NCBI GenBank assembly: GCA_035041965.1
Contig: JAPYMA010000299.1
Coordinates: 144,414 to 208,413, forward strand
Length of the DNA: 64,000 bases
Direction of reading: 5' to 3'
Origin: Anisakis pegreffii
Lineage: Eukaryota; Nematoda; Chromadorea; Rhabditida; Anisakidae
Positions within the stretch are counted from its first letter, which is position 1. The number at the start of each line of letters is the position of its first letter. A program made the translations under genes and the position numbers. Below, piece after piece: positions 48,801 through 62,522 of the stretch. Under the pieces are notes generated by a model. The model did no database searches and was not told the origin of the DNA. It worked only from the letters and a program-made list of their open reading frames with translations.

Positions 48801-50391
48801 TTCGTTTAATTCAACAAATCTAAAACTGAAACGAACATATTGAAAAAATGGTGCTATTTCAAATGACGAAGACAAGACCAACATTACGGTCCTTTCAAAC
48901 AAACAAAAAGAAACGAGCAATACGAGTCATTAGTTTAAACAAACAATCAAAGGAACATCAATGTGTCTAATGGTTGACGTATCTTCACTGTTCAAGTAAT
49001 CAACTCTTTTATTAGTTAATTAACTGATCACTGGTGCGAGTGAAGGACATGCGCATTGCATCACAAGATCACTGACTTACGTAACTGTTTTAGCATTTAG
49101 CGTGATATCTTCAATATTCTGCAAACATACATCGACAACTATTTGCTGTCAGATAACAAATATGCTCTATGAAAATGCGGTACAAGGGCAATAAAATCAA
49201 TGATAACAACAGTGAATGAACTATACAAGTTACTATCAAAAATCATTTTTTGTTCCCTTCTACAAGCAGGAGCTCTTATCAAAGCGTACGCACACCTTCA
49301 GTAACCATCTCTTCGATCACCTGCTATTTTTATAAATCAAGTTCTGGATTGTTCTCATACAGACAAAGTTAAATTCTCATTCACTGTAAGAAGGTTATCT
49401 CTAACGTTGACGATAGAACAAACATCAGACAACAAAAGCAACAAAATGATCAGAATACCAAAAATGCTTCATGGAACGATATTGGGAATATTAGTGCAAA
49501 TTGACAATCGCAAAGCTGTCGCTCAAAAAGAAAAAAAAAACGAAACACTGAAAAGCACTGAGCAGTTGAAATGAAGCACTTTCCGTCATGATAGTACGCA
49601 TTTTAAATTTGAAGATGAATTTTTGATCAGCACTTGAAATAGATCTGATGTGGGTGGCGTGAAACCGAAAAGAAGATGGACCAACCTAACATGTTATTAA
49701 CAAGTCAACGAACTTCAAAATTTTAAGTCAGCATTGAAATTTGCATAATCAAAGATATTATTTATTAATAGTAAGCAAAAAGCATGAACAATATTGTATT
49801 AATAATGATAATGACAAGAGTGATTACAATAATATAAATAAGAAAAACTTTTAAAAATAATGCCAGAATTATTTAAAATAACAAACGAACCGAATGAAAA
49901 GTTGTTCCTGAGGCAAGTTTACCTTTTTCGAGTAGAACGACTTGATTGATATTCCTTTTTGTTAAGTGATAGGCTACCGATGTACCTGCAACCCCACCAC
50001 CGATTATCACAGCAAATGCATCATGGGGCACATCACTCGCCAACCTGCAATAATCGCAACCAGCCGTAACCATCAACTCATTAATTCAATCTTCAAAAAT
50101 GCTCACACAACAACATTTAGGACGCTAGCATAAAATGAAGCTTTAATAGCATTCAGCCAATCAGTCGATGGAACGAGCCAAGCAATGAATCAATATTGGC
50201 TTTCAGTGAAAGATGCATAAATTTTATTTGGATTACACACAGATTCAATACGATAGTGTGATTACAGCTGATAAATTATCGAATCAGGTAAAAAACCGAT
50301 AACAAATAGATTCAACAACAATAACATACCTTGACTGTAAAACTAATGGTATTGAACCGTTTCGTTGAGTGCATCGCAGGGCTTTCAACAT
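42836..50391 (-). CDS. Mitochondrial dimethylglycine/sarcosine dehydrogenase-like flavoprotein
   Basis: Oxidative N-demethylation of dimethylglycine or sarcosine in the mitochondrial matrix, with FAD and tetrahydrofolate. Nineteen exons from 50391-50330 and 50044-49891 to 43596-43501 and 42913-42836 join in phase to about 829 residues, close to the family length. The others are 48470-48372, 48009-47914, 47752-47467, 47319-47225, 46970-46820, 46452-46277, 46125-46016, 45701-45524, 45411-45295, 45168-45023, 44855-44702, 44589-44441, 44325-44199, 44129-44007 and 43831-43739. Exon 1 gives an Arg-containing, acid-free mitochondrial leader. Exon 2 has the FAD-binding VIIGGGVAGTSVAYHL and GTTFHS, whose His is the flavin-attachment position. 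SSGGGIGKYLADWIVDGEPP closes the oxidase domain. The GCV_T/aminomethyl-transferase half follows (CGIIDLSWKGKIE, LRLEHGF-like MMRLEHGFKLWGRE, CGLGHLVDL, DFIGK). I cannot separate the dimethylglycine from the sarcosine enzyme. Confidence 0.93.
43017..43128. mobile_element. 112-bp MITE-like element with 14-bp terminal inverted repeats
   Basis: AAACCCTATTATCT at 43017-43030 and its exact reverse complement AGATAATAGGGTTT at 43115-43128. It lies in the last intron of the dehydrogenase gene. A copy lacking the right end is at 42406-42500. Confidence 0.85.
43146..43305. mobile_element. GC-rich inverted-repeat element, copy 2 (MITE-like)
   Basis: TAGAGTGTGGTGCGAG on the left pairs with the right edge, whose reverse strand reads TAGTGTGATGCTGGGACG. 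Inside are CGGGGACCTCGTCCCCG (a palindrome) and TTTTTTCGAGCCGGCCGTATTTTCGGGG, which matches the element at 228-405. It lies directly beside the 112-bp element in the same intron of the dehydrogenase gene. Confidence 0.65.
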
Positions 50392-53028
50392 TCTCTATGG
50401 ATTTATGTGTGGATATGAGTCCTCTCTAGATATTTCTGTATAGAAGAAGCTGCTCAGACACGCTAAATCTTCGGTTCGATTCAAATGACATGAGATAAAT
50501 AGACTTTCAGTCTTGAAGCATTCACAGTGATCGCGATGACCGTACACTGTATGACAAATTACATTTTGATCAGCAAACTGATTATCACTTTCAGGAGATA
50601 ATGTGCTACGCTCTCAACACGAACTATGAACGTCAAATTTCAATGAGCATCAACAGTCAATCTTTACCAACCGCAAGCTAATGGCATGCGACACTTTCAA
50701 TGTCACTATAGTTTTTCTTTTAGGCTAAGCATTTGTGCTGATATTAAGCTAAGCATTGGTAAGCGTTTAAGGAAGTGTATTTCATTCTCAGATCTATACG
50801 CGTCGATGGTTACAAAATTCGAGAATGCTTTACTTTTAGTTATTTGATTAGTAGTAGTCACAAAAAGAGCATTGAAGTGAATGGCGCAGCTTCATTCAGA
50901 TACCGTTTGTGTACATCAATCACAAATGAGTCAACCATTAGCTTCACTACGAATATCTGCATAATTCAATCACTTCTAATCGGTATCAAATGATCTGTTA
51001 TAGTTATTACAGAGAACATTGTTGAATATTAAAAAAATCTATAGTTATCTTTTTGTATTCCATGAAATGAATGAGTGAGCGAAGAGTAAAGTCGTAGCAA
51101 AAAGGAGAAGCAAACAAAAGGGCATTGCCCTAGCCAATCATCAAATTTATTAAGAACGATCGATCGGCCAACCGTTTTGAGAAAGTGGAATAGATGTGAA
51201 TTATAGTGTTTCTTTCACCTGGCAGCAAATTTTATGGTAGCGATTTTGTTGTGCATATAAATCAAAATGCGACAGCACCACCAAAATGCGATGTAGTAAA
51301 AATTGTAATGAACCAAAAGCTGGTGCTTATCTGCATTTTGCATGCTAAAGCAAGCTGCTCAATACGTGAGTATTTCACTGTCAATTCTGTTTACATTCAA
51401 AAATCAAATGAAAAGTAAACGAACAGCGTTTATCAAACCACACAAAAAACAACACAAATAGTGTGTCCCCTTGCACCAGCTTCCTAAGAAAACATTCAGC
51501 ACACACTCTTCTCATGATATGAGCTATTTTTACGCACTTCTGTGCTTCATTGCACTTCGGATGACAACGACGAAAAATCAAACGAACAAAAGATGCAACA
51601 AAGATAACGAAATGAATGAATGAACACCAAGGTTCTCATGATAAAGTGCTCGTCTACATCAACAAGTAAATAAAAATTGCTAAGTAAGCACAGCATAAGC
51701 ATTGATAACCTCCATCGAATATGTTATTGTGCGTGTGTTTCTGTGTCTCTCTGTGCTCGACGACCACCACTCACTCCAACAGCATCGTTGTACGCATTCA
51801 ATAACATTATAATACTGCGACTGCACAGCGCATAAATATATGTGTATAGAAACCAGTAACGTAATCGTCGATACATCTACATGGCACATACTAACTATGC
51901 ACACAATCACATAAAAATACACCCACATAATGCTTGTTTAGTGTTGAAATTGAACATCGCATAGTAATTTTCTCATTGAATTTTATTCGATTCAGTTGTC
52001 AATTGAGAAGTGGAATACAGCAATGAAACTGAAAATCAGACATCGAATCGATCATTAGAGAGCATCGCACTAGATAGAGGGTTTGACGACAGACACGATG
52101 CTCGAATAAATGTCAAATTGCAGTATGTACAAGTATATGCTTTTGCTAGCACCTTTCTAAACGAATGTGTGCTAGATTTATGTGATTCAGTTGACATCAA
52201 TCCGTCCACATTAGAGGTGTATATGACGTAGCGCTGGCTGGCATTAGGATGACGTTTGCAGCTGGAATTGGAATTCTCATCGCTGATTCTGCGAATACTA
52301 AGCGCACTGTTGTTTCTTTTTTCTATTAGTTCAGATGTCAGTTTTTCTTTACTAAATCGTTAGGAGAGGATGGAGAAAACTGCCACAAACGATACAAATA
52401 TATAGAAAAAATGTAATAGACTAGAAGAAGTGATAAAAATATCAAGACACTGAAAAGGAAGTAATATTCACCCACAACATTGAATATATTGCAAAATTTC
52501 AGCATTCGAAAACGTAACTATACATAAACAGCAGAAAAAGTTGCAGATAACTTCGAGGAACGAGTGAATAGGGTCTAGTACTTATGAACTAACTATAGGT
52601 AAATTTTTTGACCTCTGAACATCGTCGCTCAGTCGATCGAACACCCTTCGCGACTAATTAACAAATTTACACATGAAACAAGAATCGCAACAACTGAAAC
52701 AAAAACGAATGAAAAACAATACGTTAGCAGTACCATTTCAATGTCGCATACGATGGGCCCCCATAGTTAGAAGCCCGACAACAATGTGCTCGAAACATCC
52801 TCATCAGTTTAGCTCGCCAGTCAAAAACGTTCGTGTCCGACAGTCCAAAATCATCCATAGAGCAATCAACCCAACGGGATTTTTCAAAACGCATGAACAA
52901 ATGTCGTATTCGGAAGTATGAATAAAAACATCAAACACATTTCGATGCTGTTTATGTCATATTCCGAAATCGTTTTCTGATTTGGGACCTAGAAATTAAT
53001 GCTTCTTGAACCAAGGAGATGAGAAACA

Positions 53029-53225
53029 AAATTTCATGTTGACATGAAATTTTGAAAATATTTCAGTTAAAATATTCTCAAAATATTGAATGTTGAATGT
53101 GTGTTGAAAATTGAAATGTTAAAAATGTTGAATGTTGAAAAGTTTCAAATTGTTGAAAAATAAATTGAAATATTTGTTTCAATTTTGAAATATTGAAATG
53201 AAAAATGTCATGTCGATTTCATGTC
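53029..53225. repeat. TTGAAAT low-complexity block with inverted ends
   Basis: Starts with a perfect 11-bp hairpin (AAAATTTCATG, loop TTGA, CATGAAATTTT) and ends in GTCATGTCGATTTCATG. The left end, TGACATGAAATTTTGAAA, resembles the reverse complement of the right end. The interior is degenerate GTTGAAAATTGAAATG repeats. It may be a small inverted-repeat transposon. Confidence 0.5.
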
Positions 53226-55506
53226 TTTATTCCATGAAGATCTATTTATGGATCTTTGTTCTGTACACGGATATGAAACATTTTATATGAATTCAGCAAA
53301 TGTGGGTGCATGTATTTCGTTTCAGCAACTGCGAGAATGTTGTTTTGTGTATACTCAAACCAAAAGCGCAGAGTTCAACATATTAACGAGAACCACACAA
53401 ACGGATTGCATCAATCTTGAATCAGTGAATATTGAAGCAATGAATTGACAAATCTGCTGTAAAAATATATATAACTTGGAAGGGATTCATTCCACCATTC
53501 AACTTTCCGTAACATGTGTTTGCATCATCTGAAATTATAAAATTCATCTGATCCGAGCCAGATTCACCAATTAAAAAAATGAACGTGATATCCTTGTTAG
53601 CAGTACAATTGATTGAGCAAATGTTCCAGTTATTTTAAAGTGACAAGAGAAGAAAATCGAAATGCATAAGAAAGACAGACATCCATTGTTGGAGCTCTCA
53701 AATGATTTCAATGCTTAAATAATGAAGCGTGAATAAGATTCAACTGATCAATTTCCGAAGCAGTTCAAAAAACTCAAATATTGCAAGACTCTTGCAAAGA
53801 CTTTGCAAAGACTCAACATTTCGAGGACACGAAACTTTTATGCAGTGCTAATCTCATTATCGCAGACTCCCTTTTCCGTGAAACATTACACGAAATGAGC
53901 ACATCTAATGACGAAGATTCCTCTAGAACAATTTCCGAGTGCAGAAAATTTAGCTGCAATGTAAATTCTTCATTTCGCTAGTAATTGATCTCGAAAAGTT
54001 TTTGTGATACGATGAGCAAATTGAGCCGTTAAAATTGAATAACTTCGAAAAATTCTTCAGTTTTCTCATCGATTTTTTTTTTCTATTTGGACAATAGAAA
54101 TTTGGATAAATTTGGAGAATTGGGTTATTCTGTGATAATCGCCAGTTGATTATACAAATCAACCGAATGAAATATGTTACTCCACAAAAAGCTGACTTTT
54201 TAGTGAAAAGTTAGTATCATTAAGGAATTCTAGAATAAATTCCCACCGATTCGATTTTGTTAGCCGGATTTACTTGATGTTTAAGTTCGATTCAGTTTTA
54301 TTACTTCTTTGGAAGCGTCAAATTTGCTCACCAGAATTTGCCTTTGGATCATTTGACTTTGATGCAAATTTTTTTCTGCTACATATAGTGGCTGTGGTTA
54401 TTGCCGAAAAGGAATTTATAACACCAAAATGTGCGCATCGTTCACGAAATGGTACAACGTTCGATTAGAAATTATAACCGTGAACATTTCTTCAGCGAGC
54501 TCAACGAACTGAGCAATTTCGTGCGGTATTGATTACAAGCATTAGTCATGTAATGTCTTGCTAGTATGCGGAAACAATGAGCTTGCACATAAAGAGTACA
54601 TGCAACATTGATGCGCTGATGACCATCACTCATAATGTCCGAACGTAATAACGTCAGGAAGTTTTTTACTTCAAATGAGACTGTCAGATAATTTGTTATC
54701 ACAGTCTCCATGTTTCAACCACAAAAAAATCGATTTCTGTTTTTTTTTAAATCCGTTACGCATAAAATTTCTCATTCTTATCATTTCCTCATTCTTTATT
54801 AATCTCTTCGTACCTTTAACTTAGCTTTTTGAGAAGAGCGATATTAGGTCTTGTATGATATATTTAGGCATAGCAAAATTTGCTCAAAATTCTTCTCTCT
54901 CAACCGGTCAGCGCAAAACTGAAATACGGGAACGGATATCTGCGAACCATAGAGGACATAGTTTTGAACCACCCCCCCCCCATAACCTTTCAATCACAAC
55001 AAAAATCGCACCACAAAATAATTATTTATGAAAATCTAATAACCTTCTCAGTTTTGGATTCAGAAGAGAATGAATTTAGATTGAATTCCAATTATAGCGA
55101 AGTTCTTTTAGTATCCCATTTGTGGTTTGCTGCAACTTATTAAAATCGCTTTAATAACGCCATCATCTGATAGATGTGTTGAGCAAATTAATAAACGCTT
55201 CAGTTTTGCAGGCATCTGACACAATTTTCATCGTGGTTGTCTATCGGTCACATGCAATGATAATATGTCATTTCTACGGCACTAATTCAAATCAAAGCCA
55301 CCTTCATCGGACTATACACTGTAACTGTTACAGCATTCACTACATGTGGTAGAAAACGCCTACATCATCCTGAGTCGCGAAAATATCGTCAAAAATTGCT
55401 TGTTCGATAACACTGATTCATTCTCGATCAAGATGTTAACATATTAATAAGTTTTGGTCTTCAGCGTTTTCATGTTTCATGGCAAACCAAGTTAATCGCA
55501 TAAATG

Positions 55507-55524
55507 TACCATATTAATATGGTA
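55507..55524. repeat. Perfect 18-bp palindrome
   Basis: TACCATATTAATATGGTA is self-complementary over its whole length. Function unknown; it could be chance in AT-rich DNA. Confidence 0.6.
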
Positions 55525-55612
55525 TCGCTCAGTATCAATTATTTGTACATCTAATACTTTTCATACAATAATTGTAAGTTTAATTTTGTGAAACTACTAC
55601 TAAGACTATTTA

Positions 55613-55647
55613 GACATACTGGATATTAGCCATTAGTCCGGTATGTC
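55613..55647. repeat. 11-bp stem-loop
   Basis: GACATACTGGA and TCCGGTATGTC pair over 11 bp with one T/C difference (a G-U pair in RNA) around a 13-nt loop. Confidence 0.5.
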
Positions 55648-57327
55648 CAAGTCATAATGAATCGAACCAAGATGATAAGAAGGAAGAGTAGTATCAAGAG
55701 TTATTGAAGTAGCGAGCTTTAAGAATGTAGCCGAACTTGGCGGCCTTATTGAGAAGTACGTCTTCAAAGTGAAGCTCAATATGGAATTTCGTACAAACAT
55801 CGAGTACTGAAAGCGTTAAATCAATCAGCAATTAGTCTGATGCACGCACAAGTGAACACTGATGTGCGCGTATAATTTAGAGTGCTGATTATTACGAGTA
55901 GTGATGCTTGTCTGCTGTTGGAAATGAATGCTGATTTCAGAAAAGCAATTCCAGCAATGGTAAGCGTCTTCTTGCCTTTCTGCCCAAGTGAATTAATTCA
56001 GCCTGTGCTTTCTGCGTTAATAGATGCTATTAATCATCTAAAATCAGCTGAAAAACAATAGAATATCGTTGGATACCAGTAACAAGAAATTTTCAAACTC
56101 CAAGCAAATATTTCTTCACTTATGGTACTTGCAAGAATATGCTTGAAATCTCGTGTAAGAAATGAATATTGCATCAACACTCTGCATTTGTCGTCATCAC
56201 TTCGAAATAACACCATCTATAAATTAACTAGTGAATGGGCGGATGCGAAGAGACTGCAGATATTAAACTGCGATCAGAGAAAAGAAAGATCAGACAACAG
56301 GATGGATGACGTTGCATTATTTGACCCCGGACTGAAGTCTAGAATTTTGTGTATGTGAATGTTTCTTTGTGATAGGTTGTGAATAATACGTTCGTAAGTG
56401 AAGCGTAACTAATAGTAAGATGATTTGATTGTGCATGAGATATTGAATGGGTATGATAAATGAGATGGGTTGCAATCTCTAAGAGCGTATGAGTGTGCTT
56501 ATGTGCACTGCTGCACAAGTGAAAATTGAAGATTGCAAATGAGTGGAGATCGTATAAGCGCATCAACATGCTTCTTCACTGCTTCGAAAATCAGAGCATT
56601 TGATATATTTAAACAGTAGTGCTGCTGAAACAATACGCTCGATTCGTTTCACATTACAACAATTTATTGCCGATTGTTTGTTCTTGTGTCAATTGTTAGT
56701 GTCTCATGCTTTGTTAGTCTCGTTTTTAATCTCTGTTCCTTCGATAATTGGTGAAGTAGCATTGATAAGTGGCACGAAGTAATAAAAGTTAATGCACACA
56801 TAAAATCAACCGAGTTCAATCGTGTTTATCCAATAGTCATTTCTTCACTCGTGAAGATGCACGAATTGTCGTTACCTGTTCCAGCTGAATGTTGCCTCAT
56901 AAAATGCTTTTTTTAGCAAGAAACAATAAGAATATAAGCTATAGATATTTGTTTGATACCAGTCAATTCGTAACTAATAACAATGGTTCTTTAACGATAT
57001 TTTCTTTTCAAATGATTGATGCACTCTGCTTCTTAAGGTAAGAAATGCATATGGTGCTGATTTGCGCAGAAGTCATCGATTCGCTAATCTTGAAAAAGCA
57101 AAATTTGATTTATTCAGAATGATTTTGAAGTGCAATGTGGATAGGGCATTGCAAAAAGTATGATGGCGATATGCACCATCAACGCACAAAATCTGAGGGG
57201 AAGCTAATGTGAAGCAGTGCTATGAATTTACCAAAAATTTGAAAAGTATGCTCTGTCTTCACTTCAGTTCAATCTACGTTATTTAAAATTTGTTTTCTCT
57301 GTACTTTGCATTCCAAAAATTTCTTAT

Positions 57328-57377
57328 AGTATACTTCAACTTCATTTTTCCATGATTTCAGTTTGGTGAAGTATACT
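57328..57377. repeat. Inverted repeat AGTATACTTCA
   Basis: AGTATACTTCA (57328-57338) and its perfect complement TGAAGTATACT (57367-57377), 28 bp apart. A related AAGTATACTTTA / AAAGTAAACTTTA motif recurs to about 57690, so this may be one end of a small repeat. Confidence 0.6.
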
Positions 57378-59472
57378 TTAGCTGCACGCTTACCACTTCA
57401 AAATTTTCCAATCATTGCATCCAAAATTCCGGAAAGATTTTCTCAGAGGAATATTGAATTAAGCATAACCATCCTTCACGGAGACAATCAAGAGTGATTA
57501 TCAATATTAACAACTTTTTATCGACCAGTAAATCAAAAACTGAAAATTTCGCCACGTTCTAAAGACAAATTCTACTGCAACTTCCAAAATTTACTCAATC
57601 ATTGCTTCACTTGCCCACGATTTCTTTATTTGTGCTCCATTTTTATTGAGGTAAGAAATGGGTAAACTTCAAATAAAGTAAACTTTAAGTGGTAAACCAC
57701 CAAAACTGCTGTGAATGTTCTGATGAAACTAATGAATATTCCTTAAGCGAGTATAATTGCGAGAAAATACATATACGTAATCAAAAAGTTTCGTAATGCA
57801 CTGAACAGCTTAATCAAGTTGATATGTGTGTCGAAACGAGATACAGTACCATAACTGCTTCAAACAGTTTTACAAACGCTGAACCCACCCACATCGCCAC
57901 AACGCAATCAGTCAGTTGAGCATACGGTAAGCACAACATGCAGAGAACGTCAGCTGAACACACGATGGTTACAAATACGATATGATGCAATATAATACTT
58001 TACGAAGCATCTTCAATTAATTAATGCTCATTTTTATTCTATTGCTTCGATTGTACATCCAAATCTTTTCATGCAACGCAAGTTAATGTTGTTATCTGGG
58101 ACTGCTTAATGGCAAATTCTTTAATGCTGAGCAAAATCAACGGCTCGAAATGAATGAAGTAAAAACTTCAATGAACTGATACAGTCAAGGCAAAAATGTG
58201 GCATTTAAGAGCATTCACATATGGCTGCCTGTGTGCTACGGTTTCGAGCTTTACTCTGATGTTTTCTTTAATCACTTATCTCAAGTACTATTCATGCTGA
58301 AAAGAATTTCACTCTAAAACTTCAGGCAGCGCATAACTTTTGAACCAAAAAAAAATTGCTGAAAACTCAACTCTACGCACTTAACGAAAACTTCAATCAA
58401 CATTGTAGTTTAATCAACAAGCAGCGGGCTTGCTGTCAGCCTTTAAAGTCTGTAGGTTACTAGAATTTTAAAATATCGACTAACTGCGACCAATAAAGAA
58501 ATTCGTCGAAATAAATAATTCTAGAAATGTTGTACAACTATTCATAAGAGATTCTGCGGCAAATCGATATCATATTCTTATGTAGTTCATAGATTTTGAG
58601 TTAATGAAGAGAGTGTAGGTAACGCGAGTTGATGAGTTTATGCTAAGCTTTCATTCAGCTATAGGAAACGCATCACAAACAAGCTGACTTATATGTCTAC
58701 CGCCTTAGTACACATCTAATAGAGCTGCCGGTTGGTCGTCGGTCGATCCATATCGATGTGTGTGCATCATGCTCGGGACATGTGCGCATGCGTAAGCTCA
58801 TGCTAGTCGATAAGACTAGCTGTATCTCATATCCTCAGAGCAAGAGGAGGGTATGTTCCACAAAACCGTTCGATCATCCGTAAGTCCACGACCAATCGTT
58901 GCTTAGCATTGAGGCGGTCCGTTACTTCATCCACCAGATTAATGAAAGCATGTGCGATGCGGCATCGACCACCACGCGCCTCGCTAATGCCATTAGCTAG
59001 GGGCCGAACCGCGTTGTGCGTGTGTTTGTGCTGTTGTGTGCTGTGGTCGTGCTCATTGTTATTATTTTTTTGTCTGTCTGCTTTGTCGGCCCGTGTCTGA
59101 TACTGCATTACATAGTCGTTGGTGTTGTTGCCAGTTCTTGTCCTCTTTTGTATTTATTGTAAACTGACATCCTTAAATCTCAATCCTCTTTTCTTTATTA
59201 GTACCGATTTTTGTCTCGGTGCGAGAATACATCGTTCGTTTTTGTGATAAGTACTTTGTGTATTACTGTAAAATACAATCTCGTTGTGGTTATTGTCATT
59301 GTGTATTTGCAATCGATTGTGTGTTACAGTCGGCCCTATTAATTCGAGCTTAATCACTGTATTGTTGTTTGGTTGTTTGGTCTCGTCTTCAATATCCCCT
59401 GAATTTAAGAAGCCACTTGCTGTGAAGTGTATGTGTCGGTGTTAGTTTTTGATTGTTTCGCATGCTTTTGTT

Positions 59473-62400
59473 ATGGTCCATCAACAACTGGAAACGATGA
59501 ATGGAGGAGCACTTAGTCCAGCCTCCTCGACCGATAGCAATGGATTCCCAGTAAAAGACAGCGACGCCATCAAGCTCTTCGTTGGCCAAGTAAGCAAGCT
59601 GTATCATTCGAATTTGAATACAACTCTTTTTTACAATCACCACCATAATCATCAAAATTCATAACATTTATTGCAAATGCTTCAAAACTGTTTCATGCAT
59701 TTGTTACATGAAGTCAAGTGGTGAATGTGTGTCATCGGCACTTTACTTGCATATCAATTTTTAATCAGCAGGTCTTCATCTTCACAAGCGGCATTCCCAT
59801 TCCACTAATCGATTCTGTATTAAGAATCTTACTTATGATGAATTCGTAAAATTGTTCACTGAAATGCCATTCGATTGAACTTTTATCATCAATCTAGTAT
59901 TTGTATCTTTCCTGAATGAATTTTGATGCTTGCTGACATCAGCGTGTATCAACTACTGTAGTTAAATTTTTAGTAGCAGTGTGGTAGATCGCCTAATGCT
60001 ATGTGTATGATCAAAATAATATCTTTCGAAGACTCGACGATTTTAAGCTATCGTTCAAAATTGGAGTATCGCTTATCATAGGCACAGTTCAAAAGGATCT
60101 GCATCCTGAATTTTAGTGTTTATAAAATGGTTGTATTGCATAAGTCTTTTCATGAATTTAAGAAAATATCTTCTACTTCTTAAATAGCAATCATTTGCGT
60201 TTCGATTGTGCACATTTGCAAGTCCACTCTGGTATAAATATAAACATTCAGCAAAGCACATAGCGTGAAAGAAGATTTAAAAATATATTGAGCATGATCT
60301 CATTTTTGAACTGAAAATTTTCACTATCTTCAATGATGAATGACATCACGAACTCATTATCATCAGGAATGATCATCTTTCTTTATTCTCTAAAATGAAA
60401 ATTTGAATTTAGGTCACTCACGGTCACTCATTAGTGCCGATGTATTAAATCGACTGACTAAATTATTTATTAGTACTACCATTGTGTCATCTCTAGAATG
60501 TCTGAAAAAATGCACTAAACTAAGTGAACTTGAGTAATTTGATGCGTAAAATGGATTTTTTAATTTGTCAAAAACGGATTTTTTAATCTTTTAATCGCAA
60601 TTGATGGCATGCTCGAAAGATAATAAAATTAATATGAGAAGAGTTCAACGTTTTCAAATAGTCACCGGGATCGTTGTCTTTATAGCTTCTAACTGATTCT
60701 TACCTGAACTTATCTCAGTGACACATAAATCTGCGCAGTTGTCTTCCAACCTATAGTTAGCACACCTCAACCGCATCATTTCGTCAACACCCAATAACGA
60801 CCTACGCACAGAGATTTCATCAATTTGTTTCATCGTTAATTTTGAATAAGTTGTTGCAAAGGAGAGATTTGTTCGACATCTATCATAATTATCGTCGGAC
60901 ATAAAGTTTTTGACGTTGCTCCATTGGTGACTGAAAAATTTTAAAGATGTAAGAAGGAAGAGATTGTTGCTGTGCAATAGTGACATGAAGAAGTTCAATT
61001 GATAGGGTTGCAACGCTCAATGCTTTTTGCTTGTGATGTCACGTTCGCCACAGTAATCTTGCAAGCGATTGTTTGAATCTAGAAATGATCTTATTGATAC
61101 TTTTGTTCAGCCAAACGCAATATCTCGCACGATCTCAGTCAAATGCAAGATTCATGCCTAAAAAATCAATGATTTGGAAACGAGACATGAATGTGAATGG
61201 GATATACTCTTGACAACTGTTCAAGCAGTGTTCTACTACAGTTAAAAGACATCGTTAAAAATTGGTCCATGCATAGGTGCAGGTTTAAGGATAACCAAAA
61301 TTATTCGATGTTGACATTTAATAGGTGTAGAACACTTTATCAAGTTCTATCGTTGATTGTGAGCAGAAAAGATTCCTGGAATTGGTATACGATAGATTTT
61401 TAATGGTTTTCATCAATCCAAACAGATGGAGCGTATTCAAAGGTAATGCTGCAATAGCAGTCCAATCAACTTCTCACTACGTTCAGGTCAGCTGAACTGG
61501 GCCAATGTTTTCGGAGAAAGGCATTAGAATATGATGAACTCATAACGACCCATCAGAATTATGAAAACTCCTTTAATAGAATTGAGAAAACCCTCAAGCT
61601 GTGAATTTGGAAGCACCGTGAAATTAAAAAATTCGATGGAGAATTGCAGTTGATCAATTCAATCAATTTTTGATCGATTTGACGATATAACTTAGGATAT
61701 GTTTGAATGTATTGTGTGAGCGAAAGACTGTTCCTTTCTCATTCTCATCAGCATCTCTTGTCAATACAATTTTGATGGCTCAGTTTGGATTCATCTCATT
61801 AGTACCAAATTGAAACAGTTGGTCATGCAAACAATGGTTTAAAGTGGGCTGCAGATGAAACATATTCATGTGATGAGTGCGAGCAGATGGGGCTTTATAG
61901 GAGCGACTATAATCAATGAATGAATTGAGCTGAGATGCACGAGAAACACCTGGCCATCCCATAATACAGCGCATGATCACTCTGACGATCATTAATCTTT
62001 TCTCTTTCAAGCATTCGCTTGTCCATTCACCATCCGTCCACTCATTTTCATTAGAATACATCTACGAATCACATTCGCCTAAAATCAGAGCGGCAAACAT
62101 CCTCAATGTAGTTTGATCATCTTTAAAAGTTGTACTCATTATCAATATATTCAATCCATGCAGCTAAATCTGAATGATTTTTTGAATGTACAATCTTAGT
62201 TGGCAATTCATTGAAGAGGCAAAAATACTGGAACATTATCACGAGTTATATTGCACGACTGTAGAAACTTCATTTCTATCTGAACAACCTTAATGCAAAC
62301 ATTTAACGTGAAATAAATCGACTATTATTTCAGATTCCTCGCAATCTTGAAGAAAAGGATCTTCGTCATTTGTTTGAATCGTTTGGTAAAATTTACGAGT

Positions 62401-62522
62401 TCACCATTCTCAAAGACAAATATACAGGCCTGCATAAAGGCTGCGCATTTCTGACGTACTGTCATCGCGATAGCGCAATAAGATGTCAGTCGGCTCTTCA
62501 CGATCAGAAGACACTTCCCGGT
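59473..62522 (+). CDS. etr-1: ETR-1/CELF-family RNA-binding protein, first two coding exons
   Basis: CELF proteins bind UG/GU-rich RNA and control splicing, stability and translation; nematode ETR-1 acts in muscle. Exon 59473-59589 starts at an ATG, encodes [16 protein letters not shown] and ends in the RRM1 RNP2 motif (IKLFVGQ) at a GTAAGC donor. Exon 62334-62522 continues in phase 0 after a TTATTTCAG acceptor with [18 protein letters not shown], the RNP1-type KGCAFLTYC and [10 protein letters not shown], and ends at GGT|GTAAGT. The first RRM is canonical for CELF1/2 homologues. RRM2, the linker and RRM3 must lie beyond the window. Position 59449 is an in-frame TTG, not an ATG, so 59473 is the likely start. 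Confidence 0.93.
60191..60930 (-). CDS. Possible nested gene with an EGF-like C-terminus
   Basis: Exon 60930-60704 has a strong acceptor (AAATTTTTCAG|T) and donor (TTCAG|GTAAGA). It encodes [15 protein letters not shown], then [18 protein letters not shown]. It joins in phase to exon 60228-60191 (acceptor TTTATACCAG), which adds [11 protein letters not shown] and a stop. The joined CADLC...W.CKC pattern matches the second half of an LDL-receptor-type EGF module. It lies antisense in intron 1 of etr-1. No upstream exon or start was established, so this may be a decayed gene or a chance pairing. Confidence 0.35.

Larger units (their letters stand above)
50392..59472. other. Intergenic region between divergent dehydrogenase and etr-1 genes
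   Basis: About 9 kb with no supported exon. The GC-richer block from about 58700 to 59470 precedes the etr-1 start and is probably its 5' UTR and promoter. Short frames (52673-52921 and 53221-53448 plus, 54711-54472 minus) lack splice or domain support. A low-complexity inverted-repeat block (53029-53225) and several perfect palindromes are listed separately. Confidence 0.5.

Noticed and set aside
54472..54711. A 79-codon ATG frame on the minus strand (METVITNYLTVSFEVKNFL...).
   Set aside because: Possibly a small gene, but single-frame length alone is weak evidence in a window this large; no motif or splice support.
58827..59108. Overlapping reading frames on both strands just upstream of etr-1.
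   Set aside because: This GC-richer block looks like 5' UTR or promoter. The frames have no domain, and the plus-strand ones are not in frame with the etr-1 start.
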